Source of the DNA: Bacillus sp. AFS041924 | GTDB taxonomy: Bacteria; Bacillota; Bacilli; Bacillales; Bacillaceae_G | Direction of reading: 5' to 3' | DNA length: 34,651 nt | Assembly: GCF_002577195.1 (NCBI RefSeq) | Contig: NZ_NULG01000123.1 | Span: 1 to 34,651, forward strand | Translations under genes and position numbers: made by a program | In this document: positions 1 through 9,239 of the stretch, piece by piece | Layout: every line of letters starts with the position of its first letter | Position numbering within the stretch: the first letter of the stretch is position 1 | Notes under the pieces: model-generated | Database searches by the model: none | Seen by the model: the letters and a program-made list of their open reading frames with translations, nothing else | Told to the model about the DNA's origin: nothing

Positions 1-179
1 ACCTAAAGGGGATAATATCACTAAATGTGGTTTTTTATTTTTTCTTTAACTTATTCACTTATTTTTATAAGTTATCTCCATCATATCTAAATACACTTAG
101 TTAATTTAAAGAAATCATACTCTGTTAGACCTATTCGACTTAATCCTATCTACTTTTTTTAAAATATTTTTTCAATTTG

Positions 180-632
180 TCATTTTAAATATTTTTCGTT
201 CCATTTACTTAAATATAGATCTTCATTCGTTTTAATAGGTTCTCCTTCAAGAAGAGTTATAAATTCTAAGCTATTTCCATCGGGATCACGGAAATAGACA
301 CTTACTGCTGGTATCCAAGTATGTACAACTGGTTCAATCGGATTTAACCAAAAAAAGTTTTCAGTCGGTTGGATTCCTCACTCTTGTAGCCATTCTCTGC
401 TATTCTCTAGTTCTTTAAGATTTACTCCAAAAGCGAAGTGACCCTTGTGAAATTCCGTACCTTTCCCTACCTCCCAAAGTCCGAGCATTTGCTTTTCCTC
501 GCCTATAAAAAAGAAGGCTACTCTTCTTTCTTCTATTTTATGTGCAAGCTTAATACCTAGTTTTTCGTAAAACATAATTGATTCTTCTAAATTCCTTACT
601 TCTAAGTGTGTTTCATATATACTTTTAATCAA
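180..632 (-). pseudogene. VOC-family (glyoxalase/bleomycin-resistance fold) protein, interrupted by in-frame TGA
   Basis: A single reading frame of VOC type runs across this interval on the minus strand but contains a TGA at 378-380. Upstream of the stop it reads SIYETHLEV...FYEKLGIKLAH...FFFIGEEKQMLGLW. Downstream, still in frame, it reads GIQPTENFFW, EPVVHTWIPAVSVYF and RDPDGNSLEFITLLEGEP, the usual C-terminal half of the family, before a natural TGA at 180-182. CGA-to-TGA (Arg) would be a one-base change. The start is probably TTG at 630-632, preceded by GAGAGGTG, giving the usual start just before SIYETHL; an upstream ATG at 660-662 lacks a good ribosome site. It follows the next VOC gene by a few bases, so the two form an operon. 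Function (dioxygenase, isomerase or resistance) cannot be set from sequence. Confidence 0.8.
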
Positions 633-666
633 CTTTTTCACCTCTCGTCTACTGAATTTCATTTTT

Positions 667-1344
667 CTATTTCTTTATACTATTAATCTTTATTTCTCCC
701 CGCTCATTTACAATGATAATCTTTCCATTATCAATGGTAATGACTACAGGAAATATTTCAGCATTTTTATTTGAAAATAACCATTTCCTATTTGGTGGTC
801 CTAAAAGGATAAAACAACCCTTTCCCCCCATAAAGTTTAAACCATTTATCAATTCATTATTATTTCTTTCTAAAATGCCATTAGAGATTAATTGCTTACC
901 TACTGTAAATACATCGTGAGTAGTAAGATTTATTTCACTAATATTTAAGATTGATTGAACCGAGAATGGCATAACACTTTTACGTGAAATAGAGTGTCTT
1001 GAAATAAATTCCACAATATTACCGGATGGATCTTCAAAATAAAATGAATGTGCATCTAAAAATTCAAAATAGATCTCATCATGTCCCTCTTCCATTGTTA
1101 GTTTTACGATAGATTGTGCCCATTTCTTGGCTTTTTGGAACTGATTTGATGGAACATTAAAAGCAAAGTGGTAGAAGGGATTCGTGCCTTCTTTGGCCTC
1201 TACGAATTCTAATAAACTTTCTCCTACTTCAATTGTAAAGCTATTATTTTTCGAGGTTATGCAGTTGAATTTCAATTTGTTAATATAAAAATCTTTTGTT
1301 TCATTTAAAAGGCAAGTTTGAATAACAACTTTATTTATTAACAT
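667..1344 (-). CDS. VOC-family protein, two-module glyoxalase/dioxygenase-like fold
   Basis: A 225-residue protein. The first module begins with the VOC strand LINKVVIQTCLLNETKDFYINKLKF and ends with FYFEDPSGNIVEFISRH, where the Glu of IVEF is the usual metal-ligand position. A second, weaker module starts near residue 128 (FSVQSILNISEINLTTHD) and ends in an unusual repeat of short beta strands rather than a canonical EF motif. AGGTGA lies just upstream of the ATG. The gene is first in a two-gene operon with the broken VOC gene, separated by four bases. Enzymatic activity is not predictable; VOC members include glyoxalases, thiol transferases and ring-cleaving dioxygenases. Confidence 0.75.
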   Translation of the reverse strand: MLINKVVIQTCLLNETKDFYINKLKFNCITSKNNSFTIEVGESLLEFVEAKEGTNPFYHFAFNVPSNQFQKAKKWAQSIVKLTMEEGHDEIYFEFLDAHSFYFEDPSGNIVEFISRHSISRKSVMPFSVQSILNISEINLTTHDVFTVGKQLISNGILERNNNELINGLNFMGGKGCFILLGPPNRKWLFSNKNAEIFPVVITIDNGKIIIVNERGEIKINSIKK

Positions 1345-1519
1345 TTCTTTCTCACCTACTTATTCAATTAAGTATTCTTATTTTAGCACTTATCTTTTTG
1401 TATTCGAAAAATTCTGACTTTAAACTCATTTCTTCAAATAGGAATTGATTAAATGAATATTATTAAAGATGATATGATAAAATTAACCATTTCATTTCCA
1501 AATTTAAGGAGGAATGTAC

Positions 1520-2053
1520 GTGATTTTCCAAAATAATAAGGTGATTATTCGTCAATTATTAGAAAGTGATGTTCCCTTACTTTCAAAATGGCTTTCTGAT
1601 CCAAAAGTTCTTCAATATTATGAAGGTCGAGATAATCCATTCAGTGATGAAAAAGTTAGAAACATATTTTTTACAAAAGACCCTTCTATTCAAATGTGTA
1701 TTGCCATGTATGAAAACATTGAAATTGGTTATATACAATTTTATAAATTAGACGGTGATTCAAAAAGTGAGTATGGTTACAAGGATTCAAGTGAACTTAT
1801 TTACGGAATGGATCAATTTATTGGTGAAGTTGATTTCTGGAATCGTGGGATTGGAAGTTTACTCGTCTCATCAACGGTGAATTACTTAGTTTCAAATCAA
1901 AACGCTAAAAAAGTAGTAGTAGATCCACAAACATGGAATGAACGCGCGATTAAGTGTTACGAAAAGTGTGGATTTAAAAAAATTCGATTACTTCCGAAAC
2001 ATGAGTTACATGAAGGTGAGCTTAGAGATTGTATTGTTATGGAATATAAATGA
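1520..2053 (+). CDS. GNAT acetyltransferase, AAC(6')-like
   Basis: About 177 residues of GNAT fold. N-terminal VIIRQLLESDVPLLSKWLSDPKVLQYYEG matches the start of aminoglycoside 6'-N-acetyltransferase-like proteins. The acetyl-CoA loop region is DFWNRGIGSLLVSSTVNYLV, followed by the conserved NERAIKCYEKCGFKK. The ribosome site AAGGAGG abuts an in-frame ATG at 1514, which is too close; the GTG at 1520 has correct spacing and gives a start of IFQNNKVIIRQL, so it is preferred. Substrate unknown: family resemblance to aminoglycoside-modifying enzymes does not prove resistance. The gene is monocistronic and is followed by a short 21-nt repeat array. Confidence 0.8.
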   Translation: MIFQNNKVIIRQLLESDVPLLSKWLSDPKVLQYYEGRDNPFSDEKVRNIFFTKDPSIQMCIAMYENIEIGYIQFYKLDGDSKSEYGYKDSSELIYGMDQFIGEVDFWNRGIGSLLVSSTVNYLVSNQNAKKVVVDPQTWNERAIKCYEKCGFKKIRLLPKHELHEGELRDCIVMEYK

Positions 2054-2079
2054 TTTAGAATTCATATCAAGTCCAAAAT

Positions 2080-2160
2080 TTTTATGAACAATACTTAATA
2101 CTTTATGAACAAAAACTAATGCTTAATGATCAAAGTTCACAGCTTTATGTATAAAGTACA
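2080..2160. repeat. Degenerate 21-nt tandem repeat (about 3.8 units)
   Basis: Units start at 2080, 2101, 2122 and 2143, each with TTTATG or TTAATG near its 5' end followed by a tail such as AACAAAAACTAATG. The period is exactly 21 nt. Reverse-complemented, the unit matches the better-conserved array at 17703-17841 (CATAAA core). It lies directly after a plus-strand stop codon and before a minus-strand gene's terminator, as does the other array. Confidence 0.65.
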
Positions 2161-2192
2161 TATTATTTTCGGTAAAAAACCTTTCAGTACCT

Positions 2193-2226
2193 GAAAAAAA
2201 GATGTCTCTATTGCTTCGAGACATCT
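2193..2226 (-). terminator. Rho-independent terminator of the SDR gene
   Basis: The nine-base stem AGATGTCTC/GAGACATCT at 2200-2226 is followed on the minus strand by a run of T (2193-2199). It lies just after the SDR stop codon. Confidence 0.85.
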
Positions 2227-2233
2227 CTAATTA

Positions 2234-3001
2234 TTATCTTATAAATCCACCTTCAGAATGGATAATCTGACCTGTTATCCATCCTGCATCTTCACTTACT
2301 AAAAATTTAATTAACCTAGCGACATCACTAGGCTCACCTATTCGTCCAAAAGGAAAAAGAGGCAATAGCTCTGTTTTAATAACGTCTGTCATCCATCCAG
2401 TATTAGTTGGACCAGGGTTAACGGCATTAACTGTTATTCCTAGTTTCGCAACTTCAGCTGATAATGTTATTGTTAATGCATCAATTGCTCCTTTTGTAGT
2501 AGCATAAGCAAGCTCTCCAGGCATTGCTCCTTTAAATTGGCCTGATGTGAGATTAATAATTCTGCCACCACTTTTAAACTTAAATTTTTGAGCAAAAAGT
2601 GTACTTAACATGGTTGTCGCCCGAATATTCACTGCATAATGCTTATCTAATTCTTGAAAAGTTAAATTGGAATAATCATTATTTGTTGAATATGCGGCAT
2701 TGTTAATTAACACCAGCGGATATCCGAGATGTTCAATCACTTTCTCAAAAAGTTCGGTAGGTGAATCTTCCTTTGTTAAATCTAGCTCTAGACTAGATAC
2801 TCGTACACCTTTTTTTAACAGATCATTTTTCAATTTAAGTGGTTCATTTTCCTTAATTCCCCAAGGCATTTCTTGATCATATATAGACCAGTACGTAAAG
2901 AAGATATCAAACCCGTTATCAGCTAATAAGTGACAAATTGACGCTCCGATTCCATTTAAACGACTTGCACCGGTAATAATCGCTATTTTATTTTCTCGCA
3001 T
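2234..3001 (-). CDS. Short-chain dehydrogenase/reductase (classical SDR, FabG-like)
   Basis: A 255-residue NAD(P)-dependent oxidoreductase. The Rossmann motif is TGASRLNGIG (residues 10-19), longer than the classical TGxxxGxG by inserted residues. NNAA is at 100-103, the catalytic Ser near 153, and YATTK gives Tyr166 and Lys170. The C-terminal NPGPTNTGW and GWITGQIIHSEGG are typical of SDRs. The ribosome site GAGGAG precedes the ATG. It lies 26 bases downstream of the YhfW-like oxidoreductase gene on the same strand, so the two may be co-transcribed. Substrate not predictable. Confidence 0.85.
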   Translation of the reverse strand: MRENKIAIITGASRLNGIGASICHLLADNGFDIFFTYWSIYDQEMPWGIKENEPLKLKNDLLKKGVRVSSLELDLTKEDSPTELFEKVIEHLGYPLVLINNAAYSTNNDYSNLTFQELDKHYAVNIRATTMLSTLFAQKFKFKSGGRIINLTSGQFKGAMPGELAYATTKGAIDALTITLSAEVAKLGITVNAVNPGPTNTGWMTDVIKTELLPLFPFGRIGEPSDVARLIKFLVSEDAGWITGQIIHSEGGFIR

Positions 3002-3027
3002 TGTTTCTCCTCATTAATTTCTATCAG

Positions 3028-4566
3028 TTATTGAACAAAAACTTGTTTTAGTGGCTGATCAGCTGGACCTTCTAATACTTCACCATAGATTGAAAATCTT
3101 GAGCCATGGCATGGACAATCCCATGATTTTTCACCATTATTCCACTCAACCTCGCAACCTAAATGAGTGCAGGTTGTATCAACACAATGAACTTTTCCAT
3201 TTACATCTTTATAAGCCCCAACTCTTTTGCCATCTAGGGTAACTACGGAGCCTTCATCATTATATAACTCTTCTATTTTTCTAGAAACAGGTTCTAATTT
3301 CCCTTCAATTAAATGCTTCGCTACATCTATATTTTGCATTAAGAAATGCTTGATGCTAGGGTCTGCTTGAAATCTTGATGGTGTGAACACATCTTCATCA
3401 ACTGCTTCTTTTTCTAATATTAAGTTACTTATTAACTGAGCGGAAACAGTTCCATTAGTCATACCCCATTTACGAAAACCTGTTGCTACATATATGTTTT
3501 GGTTTTTCTTTGATAATCGCCCGATATAAGGCATTTTATCTAACGTAATTAAATCTTGAGTAGACCATCTATATTTTATTTCATCAATTCCGAAAGTTTC
3601 TTCACCAAATAGTTTTAAATTTTCATAAAAACTCATCGTACGAGTTTCCACACCTGTTTTATGACTTTCTCCACCAATTATTACTAATTCTTCGTTATTA
3701 TATTTAATTGATCTTAATGATCTCTTTGGATTTTCTGCACTTATGTACATGCCTCCAGGGTAGGCTGTTTTTACTTTAGCGGCTAATGCATAAGAGCGGT
3801 CTGCATGTAATTTCGTAAAAAACAGTTGATTACCATCATAAAAAGGAAAATGAGATGCACTTACAATATGCTTACATTTTATTTTTCTTCCACTTTGAGT
3901 TACAACAACTGGGCGATTTCCTGTTTCTACATTTATTACAACAGTTTCTTCATATACCTTTAATCCGTTTTCTATTGAATCTTTTAATAATTGAATTAAA
4001 TACTTTAATGGATGAAACTGAGCCTGATTTCTCATTGTAATTGAATATTTTGTATCAATAGGTAATAAAGTTTTCACAGCCCCAAACGAATCAATTCCTA
4101 ATAGTTCATAAGCTTTTAATTCTTTTTCCAGATTACTAACATAGTTATCTGAATTTGTATAAATTGTTGCATCTTGAATCTCAAAATTGCAGTCTATTTG
4201 ATTCTCATTACTATATTTCTTCATAAAATCCATCGCATTTTTAGTAGACTGATAAAATATTTTTGTCTTTTCTAATCCAAAATGTTGAATTAGCTCATCA
4301 TAAATTAAATCATGTTGAGCAGTTATTTTTGCAGTTGTATGACCGGTTGTGGCATTCATTATTTTGTTTGCTTCAAGTATGGCAACTTTCAATCCCGCTT
4401 GCGTTAAAAAATATGCGGTCGTAATTCCAGTTATTCCAGCACCGACGATTACAGCATCAAACTCTTCATCATCATTATATGGTTCAAAAGAAGGTATATT
4501 TAACCCACTTCTCCATAATGGCTTTGAATGCTTCGGCAAGCCATTATAATCAATTTTTTCATTCAT
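3028..4566 (-). CDS. FAD-dependent oxidoreductase with C-terminal Rieske domain (YhfW-like)
   Basis: A 512-residue, two-domain protein. The N-terminal DAO/FAD domain has the dinucleotide motif VGAGITGITTAYFL near residues 41-54 and a C-terminal FAD contact, YVATGFRKWGMTNG. The last approximately 90 residues are a Rieske 2Fe-2S domain: C466-T-H468 and C484-P-C-H487 are the cluster ligands, and C471/C486 match the disulfide pair of bc-type Rieske proteins. This architecture matches B. subtilis YhfW. The reaction is unknown; the Rieske cluster implies electron transfer from or to the flavin. AGGTTTTTT lies upstream of the ATG, a weak ribosome site. Confidence 0.85.
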   Translation of the reverse strand: MNEKIDYNGLPKHSKPLWRSGLNIPSFEPYNDDEEFDAVIVGAGITGITTAYFLTQAGLKVAILEANKIMNATTGHTTAKITAQHDLIYDELIQHFGLEKTKIFYQSTKNAMDFMKKYSNENQIDCNFEIQDATIYTNSDNYVSNLEKELKAYELLGIDSFGAVKTLLPIDTKYSITMRNQAQFHPLKYLIQLLKDSIENGLKVYEETVVINVETGNRPVVVTQSGRKIKCKHIVSASHFPFYDGNQLFFTKLHADRSYALAAKVKTAYPGGMYISAENPKRSLRSIKYNNEELVIIGGESHKTGVETRTMSFYENLKLFGEETFGIDEIKYRWSTQDLITLDKMPYIGRLSKKNQNIYVATGFRKWGMTNGTVSAQLISNLILEKEAVDEDVFTPSRFQADPSIKHFLMQNIDVAKHLIEGKLEPVSRKIEELYNDEGSVVTLDGKRVGAYKDVNGKVHCVDTTCTHLGCEVEWNNGEKSWDCPCHGSRFSIYGEVLEGPADQPLKQVFVQ

Positions 4567-4740
4567 CTAAAAAACCTCCAAATTTGATATGTGGTTATTA
4601 TTACCAAATAGCTGCTTGTTCATTAATCTAACTTTTCCATTCTACAAATTAGTAAATATTGTTAAAATGGACATAATGATGAATGCTCATCTAACAAAGT
4701 AAAAAAAAGTAGTTAATAAATAGTAAAGAAGGTATATTAA

Positions 4741-5268
4741 ATGGCTTATAGAATTAAAGACACTTTAATTTCTGAAACTGATCTCAAAAATAGAGTAAAA
4801 GCACTTGCTGAACAAATTGAAACTGACTTTAATAATGAACCCATTATCCTTGTAGTTGTTTTAAAAGGTTCATTTGTATTTGCAGCTGATTTAGTGCGTG
4901 AAATGAAGAGTAATATTAATGTTGATTTTATTTCTGTTTCCAGCTATAGTAACCAAACTGAATCAACTGGAAAAGTTAGACTACTAAAAGATTTGGATGA
5001 GAATATCACAAATAAAAACGTTGTTGTAGTTGAGGATATCATTGACAGTGGTTTAACATTGTACTTTTTACGTGACCATCTTCAAATGCATAAACCAAAA
5101 TCCATTAAGATTTGTACCTTATTAGATAAACCTGAAAGAAGAAAGATTGACCTACCAGTTGATTATGTAGGCTTTGTCATTCCAGATGAGTTTATCGTTG
5201 GTTATGGTATTGATTATGCACAGCAATATCGTAATTTACCGTATATCGCTACAGTAGAGGAATATTAA
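4741..5268 (+). CDS. hpt: Hypoxanthine(-guanine) phosphoribosyltransferase
   Basis: A 175-residue type I PRTase that salvages hypoxanthine and/or guanine with PRPP to give IMP/GMP. The PRPP loop is VVVVEDIIDSGLTL (about residues 94-107), the flexible-loop sequence is SSYSNQTESTGKVR, and the purine-contact C-terminal part is DYVGFVIPDEFIVGYGIDY. AGAAGGT lies eight bases before the ATG. In Bacillus the housekeeping hpt normally sits between tilS and ftsH; here it stands alone between unrelated genes, so this may be a second copy. A terminator follows directly. Confidence 0.9.
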   Translation: MAYRIKDTLISETDLKNRVKALAEQIETDFNNEPIILVVVLKGSFVFAADLVREMKSNINVDFISVSSYSNQTESTGKVRLLKDLDENITNKNVVVVEDIIDSGLTLYFLRDHLQMHKPKSIKICTLLDKPERRKIDLPVDYVGFVIPDEFIVGYGIDYAQQYRNLPYIATVEEY

Positions 5269-5282
5269 GTTATTATAAAGGA

Positions 5283-5312
5283 AAGCCGTTCAAATTATTA
5301 ATTGAACGGCTT
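5283..5312. terminator. Terminator between hpt and the Nudix gene
   Basis: An eleven-base stem AAGCCGTTCAA/TTGAACGGCTT with a short AT loop lies between the convergent genes. T-rich sequence follows on the plus strand only weakly. Confidence 0.75.
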
Positions 5313-5313
5313 G

Positions 5314-5726
5314 TCATTTGTTCATTTTTCGGTTGATTAGCTCAATTAATAAACTTCGATCCTCTGGAAAATTAAGTTCCAATTTTTGAATTTCCTCTAT
5401 CGATTTCCAAGCAATATCGTAAATTAACTGATCAGGGTCCTGAATTTTGGCATGCCCCCTAATAATTTCTACCTCAAAAAAGTGAACCTCTACTTGAACG
5501 CCATACGAGATTCCCTCTTTAATAAACAATTGCTTAATTATTTCTACTTCATAGCCTGTTTCCTCAAAAACTTCTCTTTTACAACATTCATCCATCGATT
5601 CATTTTTTTTAAACCTCCCGATGGAACCGTCCAAAGCTTTTTTTCTTCCGGCTTGCCTTGAAGAACCATTAAAATTTGTCCATTACTATTAATACAAATC
5701 CCAGCTGCTCCGAACCATTTCTGCAT
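5314..5726 (-). pseudogene. Nudix hydrolase gene split by a one-base frameshift in an A run
   Basis: The N-terminal part (from ATG 5726, ribosome site AGAGGGGT) reads MQKWFGAAGICINSNGQILM...LWTVPSGGLKK. The rest, NESMDECCKREVFEETGYEVEII, is in another frame. Joining them by adding one A at the minus-strand A8 run (5603-5610) makes a perfect Nudix box, G-x5-E-x7-REVFEETGY, and a 137-residue protein of normal family length. The domain is thus intact apart from one missing base. This may be true inactivation, a homopolymer sequencing error, or expression through slippage on the A run. Nudix enzymes hydrolyse nucleoside diphosphates linked to another moiety; substrate unknown. Confidence 0.8.
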
Positions 5727-5863
5727 GTAAACCCCTCTCTTTTTATCATTTTTTATATAAGATAACTATTCAATCATTTAATGTTTTAATCATTATTTTC
5801 CCTTTTGATATTTCTATAATTTCTTGGGAAAAATAATTCAAAATTAGTAAACGGGGTGAATTT

Positions 5864-7123
5864 ATGAATCGTAAAGCACTACTCATACTCTTAACAATTT
5901 TTTGTTTAATTCTTCCGAACTTTAGTTACGCTGAAACTACTAATAAACCATTAAAAATTGCGTTCATTCGCGATGGATTCGTTTGGATAAAAATAAACAA
6001 TAAAGAGGAAAAAATAACGAAATCAAAAGGAGTTTATTCGGAAAAACCCGAGTGGTCATTTGATGGAAGTTATTTAATGTACCAAAAAGAAATACCTACT
6101 GGACCTACTGCTTCATACCCTACCCGCTCGGAAATATGGATTTATAATATGAAAACAAAAAAAGAACAAAGAATCATCTCAGATGGTGAGAATCCGAAAT
6201 GGTCACCTACTAAAAATATTTTCGCTTTTCAAGATAGTGGTGTATTAAATGTTTCTGACTTCGATAATTTTTATAATATTGCATTAGGAGTAGATGACTA
6301 TAATTGGATTCCTAACGGCAAAGGCTTTATCGCATCATCAGCTGCAGCACTTAATCCAGACGGTTGGACAAATCCGGTTTTATATAAAATCACCTTGCCT
6401 AAGGATTTTAAAAATATTACTAGCGTAACGAGTAGTGTAAAACAATTCTTTGTCGTCCCTAAAACATTAACAAAAGGCAATACTTCAATTCCGTCCATAA
6501 ACGCGACAACCTTCCAATTTTCACCTGACCAAAAATGGATCTCATTTATTGTTAACCCAACGGCTTCATGGTCTATGGATAGTAACATGCTCTGCATTAT
6601 TTCTTCAGATGGAAAGATTTTTGAAGTACAGGATGAAATTATTTTACATTTAGATACCCCTAAATGGACTCAAACTAAAAATATATTAGGATATATTGCC
6701 GGCGGAGGAAGATTAGTTTTCGGGTATAAAAATAAGAAGATGAATATTACTGAAATGCCAGCATTTACATCTACAAACTTAACGCCACCACATTTTGCAG
6801 AATTAGCATTTACTTGGTGTGATGATTCATCGATTGTTGTTTCAAGAGTAAAAGAAAGTGAATGGTCTAATGATGAAACGAAACGTCCAAAACCATCACT
6901 AAATGTTATTAATCTTAAGACTCATAAACAATTAAAAATAACAAATCCACCTACAGGAAAGGGAGATTATAATCCAATTTACTCTAAATCTTCCAATAAA
7001 ATAACTTGGATCAGAAAAGGTGAATTAGATGTAGTTGGAAATGTATGGATTTCAAATTTGGATGGCAGTAAACCTAAGGTATTATTAAAGAATGTAAGTT
7101 CATACTCTATATTCGAACGTTAA
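5864..7123 (+). CDS. Secreted TolB-like beta-propeller protein
   Basis: A 419-residue protein with a Sec signal peptide (Lys/Arg start, hydrophobic ALLILLTIFCLILP, probable cleavage after FSYA near residue 23). The mature part contains several WD40-like/TolB blades: PEWSFDGSYLMYQ, PKWSPTKNIFAFQ, FQFSPDQKWISFI, PKWTQTKNILGYI and YNPIYSKSSNKITWI. GGGGTG precedes the ATG. It is monocistronic, with its own terminator. Gram-positive homologues have no established role; a binding or scaffold function outside the membrane is inference. Confidence 0.8.
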   Translation: MNRKALLILLTIFCLILPNFSYAETTNKPLKIAFIRDGFVWIKINNKEEKITKSKGVYSEKPEWSFDGSYLMYQKEIPTGPTASYPTRSEIWIYNMKTKKEQRIISDGENPKWSPTKNIFAFQDSGVLNVSDFDNFYNIALGVDDYNWIPNGKGFIASSAAALNPDGWTNPVLYKITLPKDFKNITSVTSSVKQFFVVPKTLTKGNTSIPSINATTFQFSPDQKWISFIVNPTASWSMDSNMLCIISSDGKIFEVQDEIILHLDTPKWTQTKNILGYIAGGGRLVFGYKNKKMNITEMPAFTSTNLTPPHFAELAFTWCDDSSIVVSRVKESEWSNDETKRPKPSLNVINLKTHKQLKITNPPTGKGDYNPIYSKSSNKITWIRKGELDVVGNVWISNLDGSKPKVLLKNVSSYSIFER

Positions 7124-7151
7124 AAAAGGATGAATCAATTTCATCCTTTTT
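7123..7151. terminator. Shared bidirectional terminator
   Basis: The perfect 11-base stem AAAAAGGATGA/TCATCCTTTTT has T runs on both strands and overlaps the stop codon of the minus-strand comB-like gene. It serves both convergent genes. Confidence 0.85.
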
Positions 7152-7905
7152 CTCTTTTAAGGGCATCAACAAAACAATCATTTTTTAAAACTGGAACCAC
7201 ATTGTAACGGTTCATTTGACTACAATGCCTGACATCTTCTTCAAACCCTTTGACCCTAAGTTCTCTTCCACTTCCACATTCCCATATTAAATCTTTAATT
7301 TTATGTTTCGAATGAACAAACGCTCCAATACAAACTTCCGCTTCAGGGGATTTTGTCCCTTCTAACTCAGCTAAAATCGCACCAGCCCCTAAATAATCTT
7401 CAATTGCAGGACGCATTAAATCTTCATTTTCCCTAGAGTCATTCCAAACCTCTCCACATGGAATCACTGTTATATTTGCATTAAATTTTCTTTTTAACTG
7501 ATTTGCATATGAAACGACAGAGGACATATTAAGAAACGAACCGATTATTAACGAAGGCACTTTTGAAGCAAGCCATGTACAAAAGGCTCCATTTAGAGAA
7601 CATAAAACAAATTTATTATTAGTATGACTTTCATTAAATGATACTGGCGAAAGTGTTGCTTTCCCTAAAACTGCCGCTTCATTTCTTCCTAAAATATAGT
7701 CCGCTCCAATACTTTTAGCATAAGCTTTTCCATCTAGATTTGGTGGGTAAGGGTAGATGATGGCATTTTGATTTACTGCTGTTACAACAGTTGATGAAAA
7801 ACTAAGAACATCAACAATTATTGTAATATCACCACGTTTGGCTGCATCTCTAGCACCCCTTTTTCCCCACTCTACTTTGCATTCATAATTAGATTGATCG
7901 AACAA
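7141..7905 (-). CDS. 2-phosphosulfolactate phosphatase family (ComB-like) protein
   Basis: ComB family (PF04029). The conserved patches are ITIIVDVLSFSSTVVTAV near the N terminus, CSLNGAFCTWLA, GSFLNMSSVV, IPCGEVW, RPAIEDYLGAGAILAEL and a C-terminal DVRHCSQMNRYNVVPVL. Start choice is uncertain. AAGGGGG directly abuts ATG 7914, whereas a TTG at 7905 has good spacing; an upstream ATG at 7956 has no ribosome site. Archaeal ComB acts in coenzyme M synthesis, and the role in Bacillus (possibly sulfolactate formation in spores) is not certain. Convergent with the TolB-like gene. Confidence 0.8.
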   Translation of the reverse strand: MFDQSNYECKVEWGKRGARDAAKRGDITIIVDVLSFSSTVVTAVNQNAIIYPYPPNLDGKAYAKSIGADYILGRNEAAVLGKATLSPVSFNESHTNNKFVLCSLNGAFCTWLASKVPSLIIGSFLNMSSVVSYANQLKRKFNANITVIPCGEVWNDSRENEDLMRPAIEDYLGAGAILAELEGTKSPEAEVCIGAFVHSKHKIKDLIWECGSGRELRVKGFEEDVRHCSQMNRYNVVPVLKNDCFVDALKREKG

Positions 7906-7983
7906 ACTCTGCATCCCCCTTGTCTTTTTTTTCAAAGAAAAAGATGCAATACTCATTAAGCGTATAACATCACTATTTGGAAT

Positions 7984-8502
7984 TTAACGATATGTAACCT
8001 CCGTAAATCCTAAACTGTTTTCAGTTGTCTTCATTGGCTTACTCGGATAATAAAACGCTAAATTTTTATAATTTATTTTATATTTACTTTTTATAAAATA
8101 CTTGCTCAGATATACTGTTCTCATTTTTTTACCATCTATATAGATTTCTTTCCCTTTAGGTCGGTCCTTATCAAATCCATAGATTAGTTTCTCATTAAAA
8201 AAATGCATTCCTATCCCTTCTCCTGCATACAATTGCTCTGCACCCGAAATCGAAGCAAAATTCATATTTAAAATTGATGTTGTTTTATATACATAAATAC
8301 TATGCGGTATATCAGTAATACAAAGTATGTATGGACTATTTGGGACTTTCACTAATTTATAGTCCTCTTTTTTTAATGTTGGTAAATCTTTATGTATAGC
8401 GAAATTAACTGCATTTTCTTTCGTATTAAAGTTTATGGATATATAAGTAATGATGCTCACCAATACTACACCAATAAGTGATAATGTTATGTATTTCTTC
8501 AT
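7984..8502 (-). CDS. Hypothetical membrane-anchored protein
   Basis: A 172-residue protein not assigned to a family. A single N-terminal hydrophobic segment (ITLSLIGVVLVSIITYISI, about residues 4-22) follows two lysines, consistent with a signal anchor or signal peptide without a clear cleavage motif. The rest is Lys/Tyr-rich and mostly beta-strand-like. GGGAAGGGGGG lies a few bases before the ATG, so translation is well supported. It sits just upstream of the comB-like gene on the same strand, with about 27 bases between its stop and the longest possible comB-like start. Confidence 0.65.
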   Translation of the reverse strand: MKKYITLSLIGVVLVSIITYISINFNTKENAVNFAIHKDLPTLKKEDYKLVKVPNSPYILCITDIPHSIYVYKTTSILNMNFASISGAEQLYAGEGIGMHFFNEKLIYGFDKDRPKGKEIYIDGKKMRTVYLSKYFIKSKYKINYKNLAFYYPSKPMKTTENSLGFTEVTYR

Positions 8503-8684
8503 AATCCCCCCTTCCCTACACCCTTTATTTATTCAGAAAACGAGCATACTCTTCCTTTTTAACTGCTTACTATTTATTCAACATTTGTAAACTATTTCCT
8601 TTTATAATTAACTCAATAAATAAAGGGTTTTCACTTTATTTAAACAATTATTTAATAATTAGGCTAATAATTGGAGGGGATCTT

Positions 8685-9167
8685 TTGATTAACATCGTTA
8701 AAGTAAAAAAAGAAGAGGAATCTATACTACATAATTTGATGCAATTTTATATTTATGAATTTACTAAATATCTTCCTAATCTTAAACTTGGACAAAACGG
8801 TTCTTATCATAAGTTTAATTTAGAAAATTACTGGGCTAACTTAAATCATCACGCCTTTTTTGTGAAACATAATGACGAATTAATAGGATTTGCATTAATT
8901 GAGGCCTCGTCAGAGAATTGTATAGAAGAGTTTTTTATTATTGAAAAATATAAAGGGAAAGGGTTTGGAAAAAAGGCAGCCATTGAACTATTCGATCTGT
9001 TCCCGGGAAAATGGTATATCTCACAAATTGAAACGAATGAACCCGCAAAAGCTTTTTGGAGAAATGTGATTCACTATTATACTAAAGGTAATTTTACTGA
9101 AAAAATAGATGTGAATAAAAAGACAATCCAAGAGTTTAATACGTTCGAAATTATTGAAAAAAACTAA
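8685..9167 (+). CDS. GNAT-family N-acetyltransferase
   Basis: A 160-residue GNAT protein starting at TTG, set by GGAGGGGA at the right spacing; no in-frame ATG exists nearby. The acetyl-CoA motif is EEFFIIEKYKGKGFGKKAAIELFDLFPG (core KGKGFGKKA), followed by ISQIETNEPAKAFWRNVI. Family resemblance suggests acetylation of a small-molecule amine, substrate unknown. Monocistronic. Confidence 0.8.
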   Translation: MINIVKVKKEEESILHNLMQFYIYEFTKYLPNLKLGQNGSYHKFNLENYWANLNHHAFFVKHNDELIGFALIEASSENCIEEFFIIEKYKGKGFGKKAAIELFDLFPGKWYISQIETNEPAKAFWRNVIHYYTKGNFTEKIDVNKKTIQEFNTFEIIEKN

Positions 9168-9239
9168 ATTGGTGGAGGCTCAGGTTATTGAAAATAGAAC
9201 ATTTAAATTGATTAATGTTATTATTCAATTTAAAAGCAG

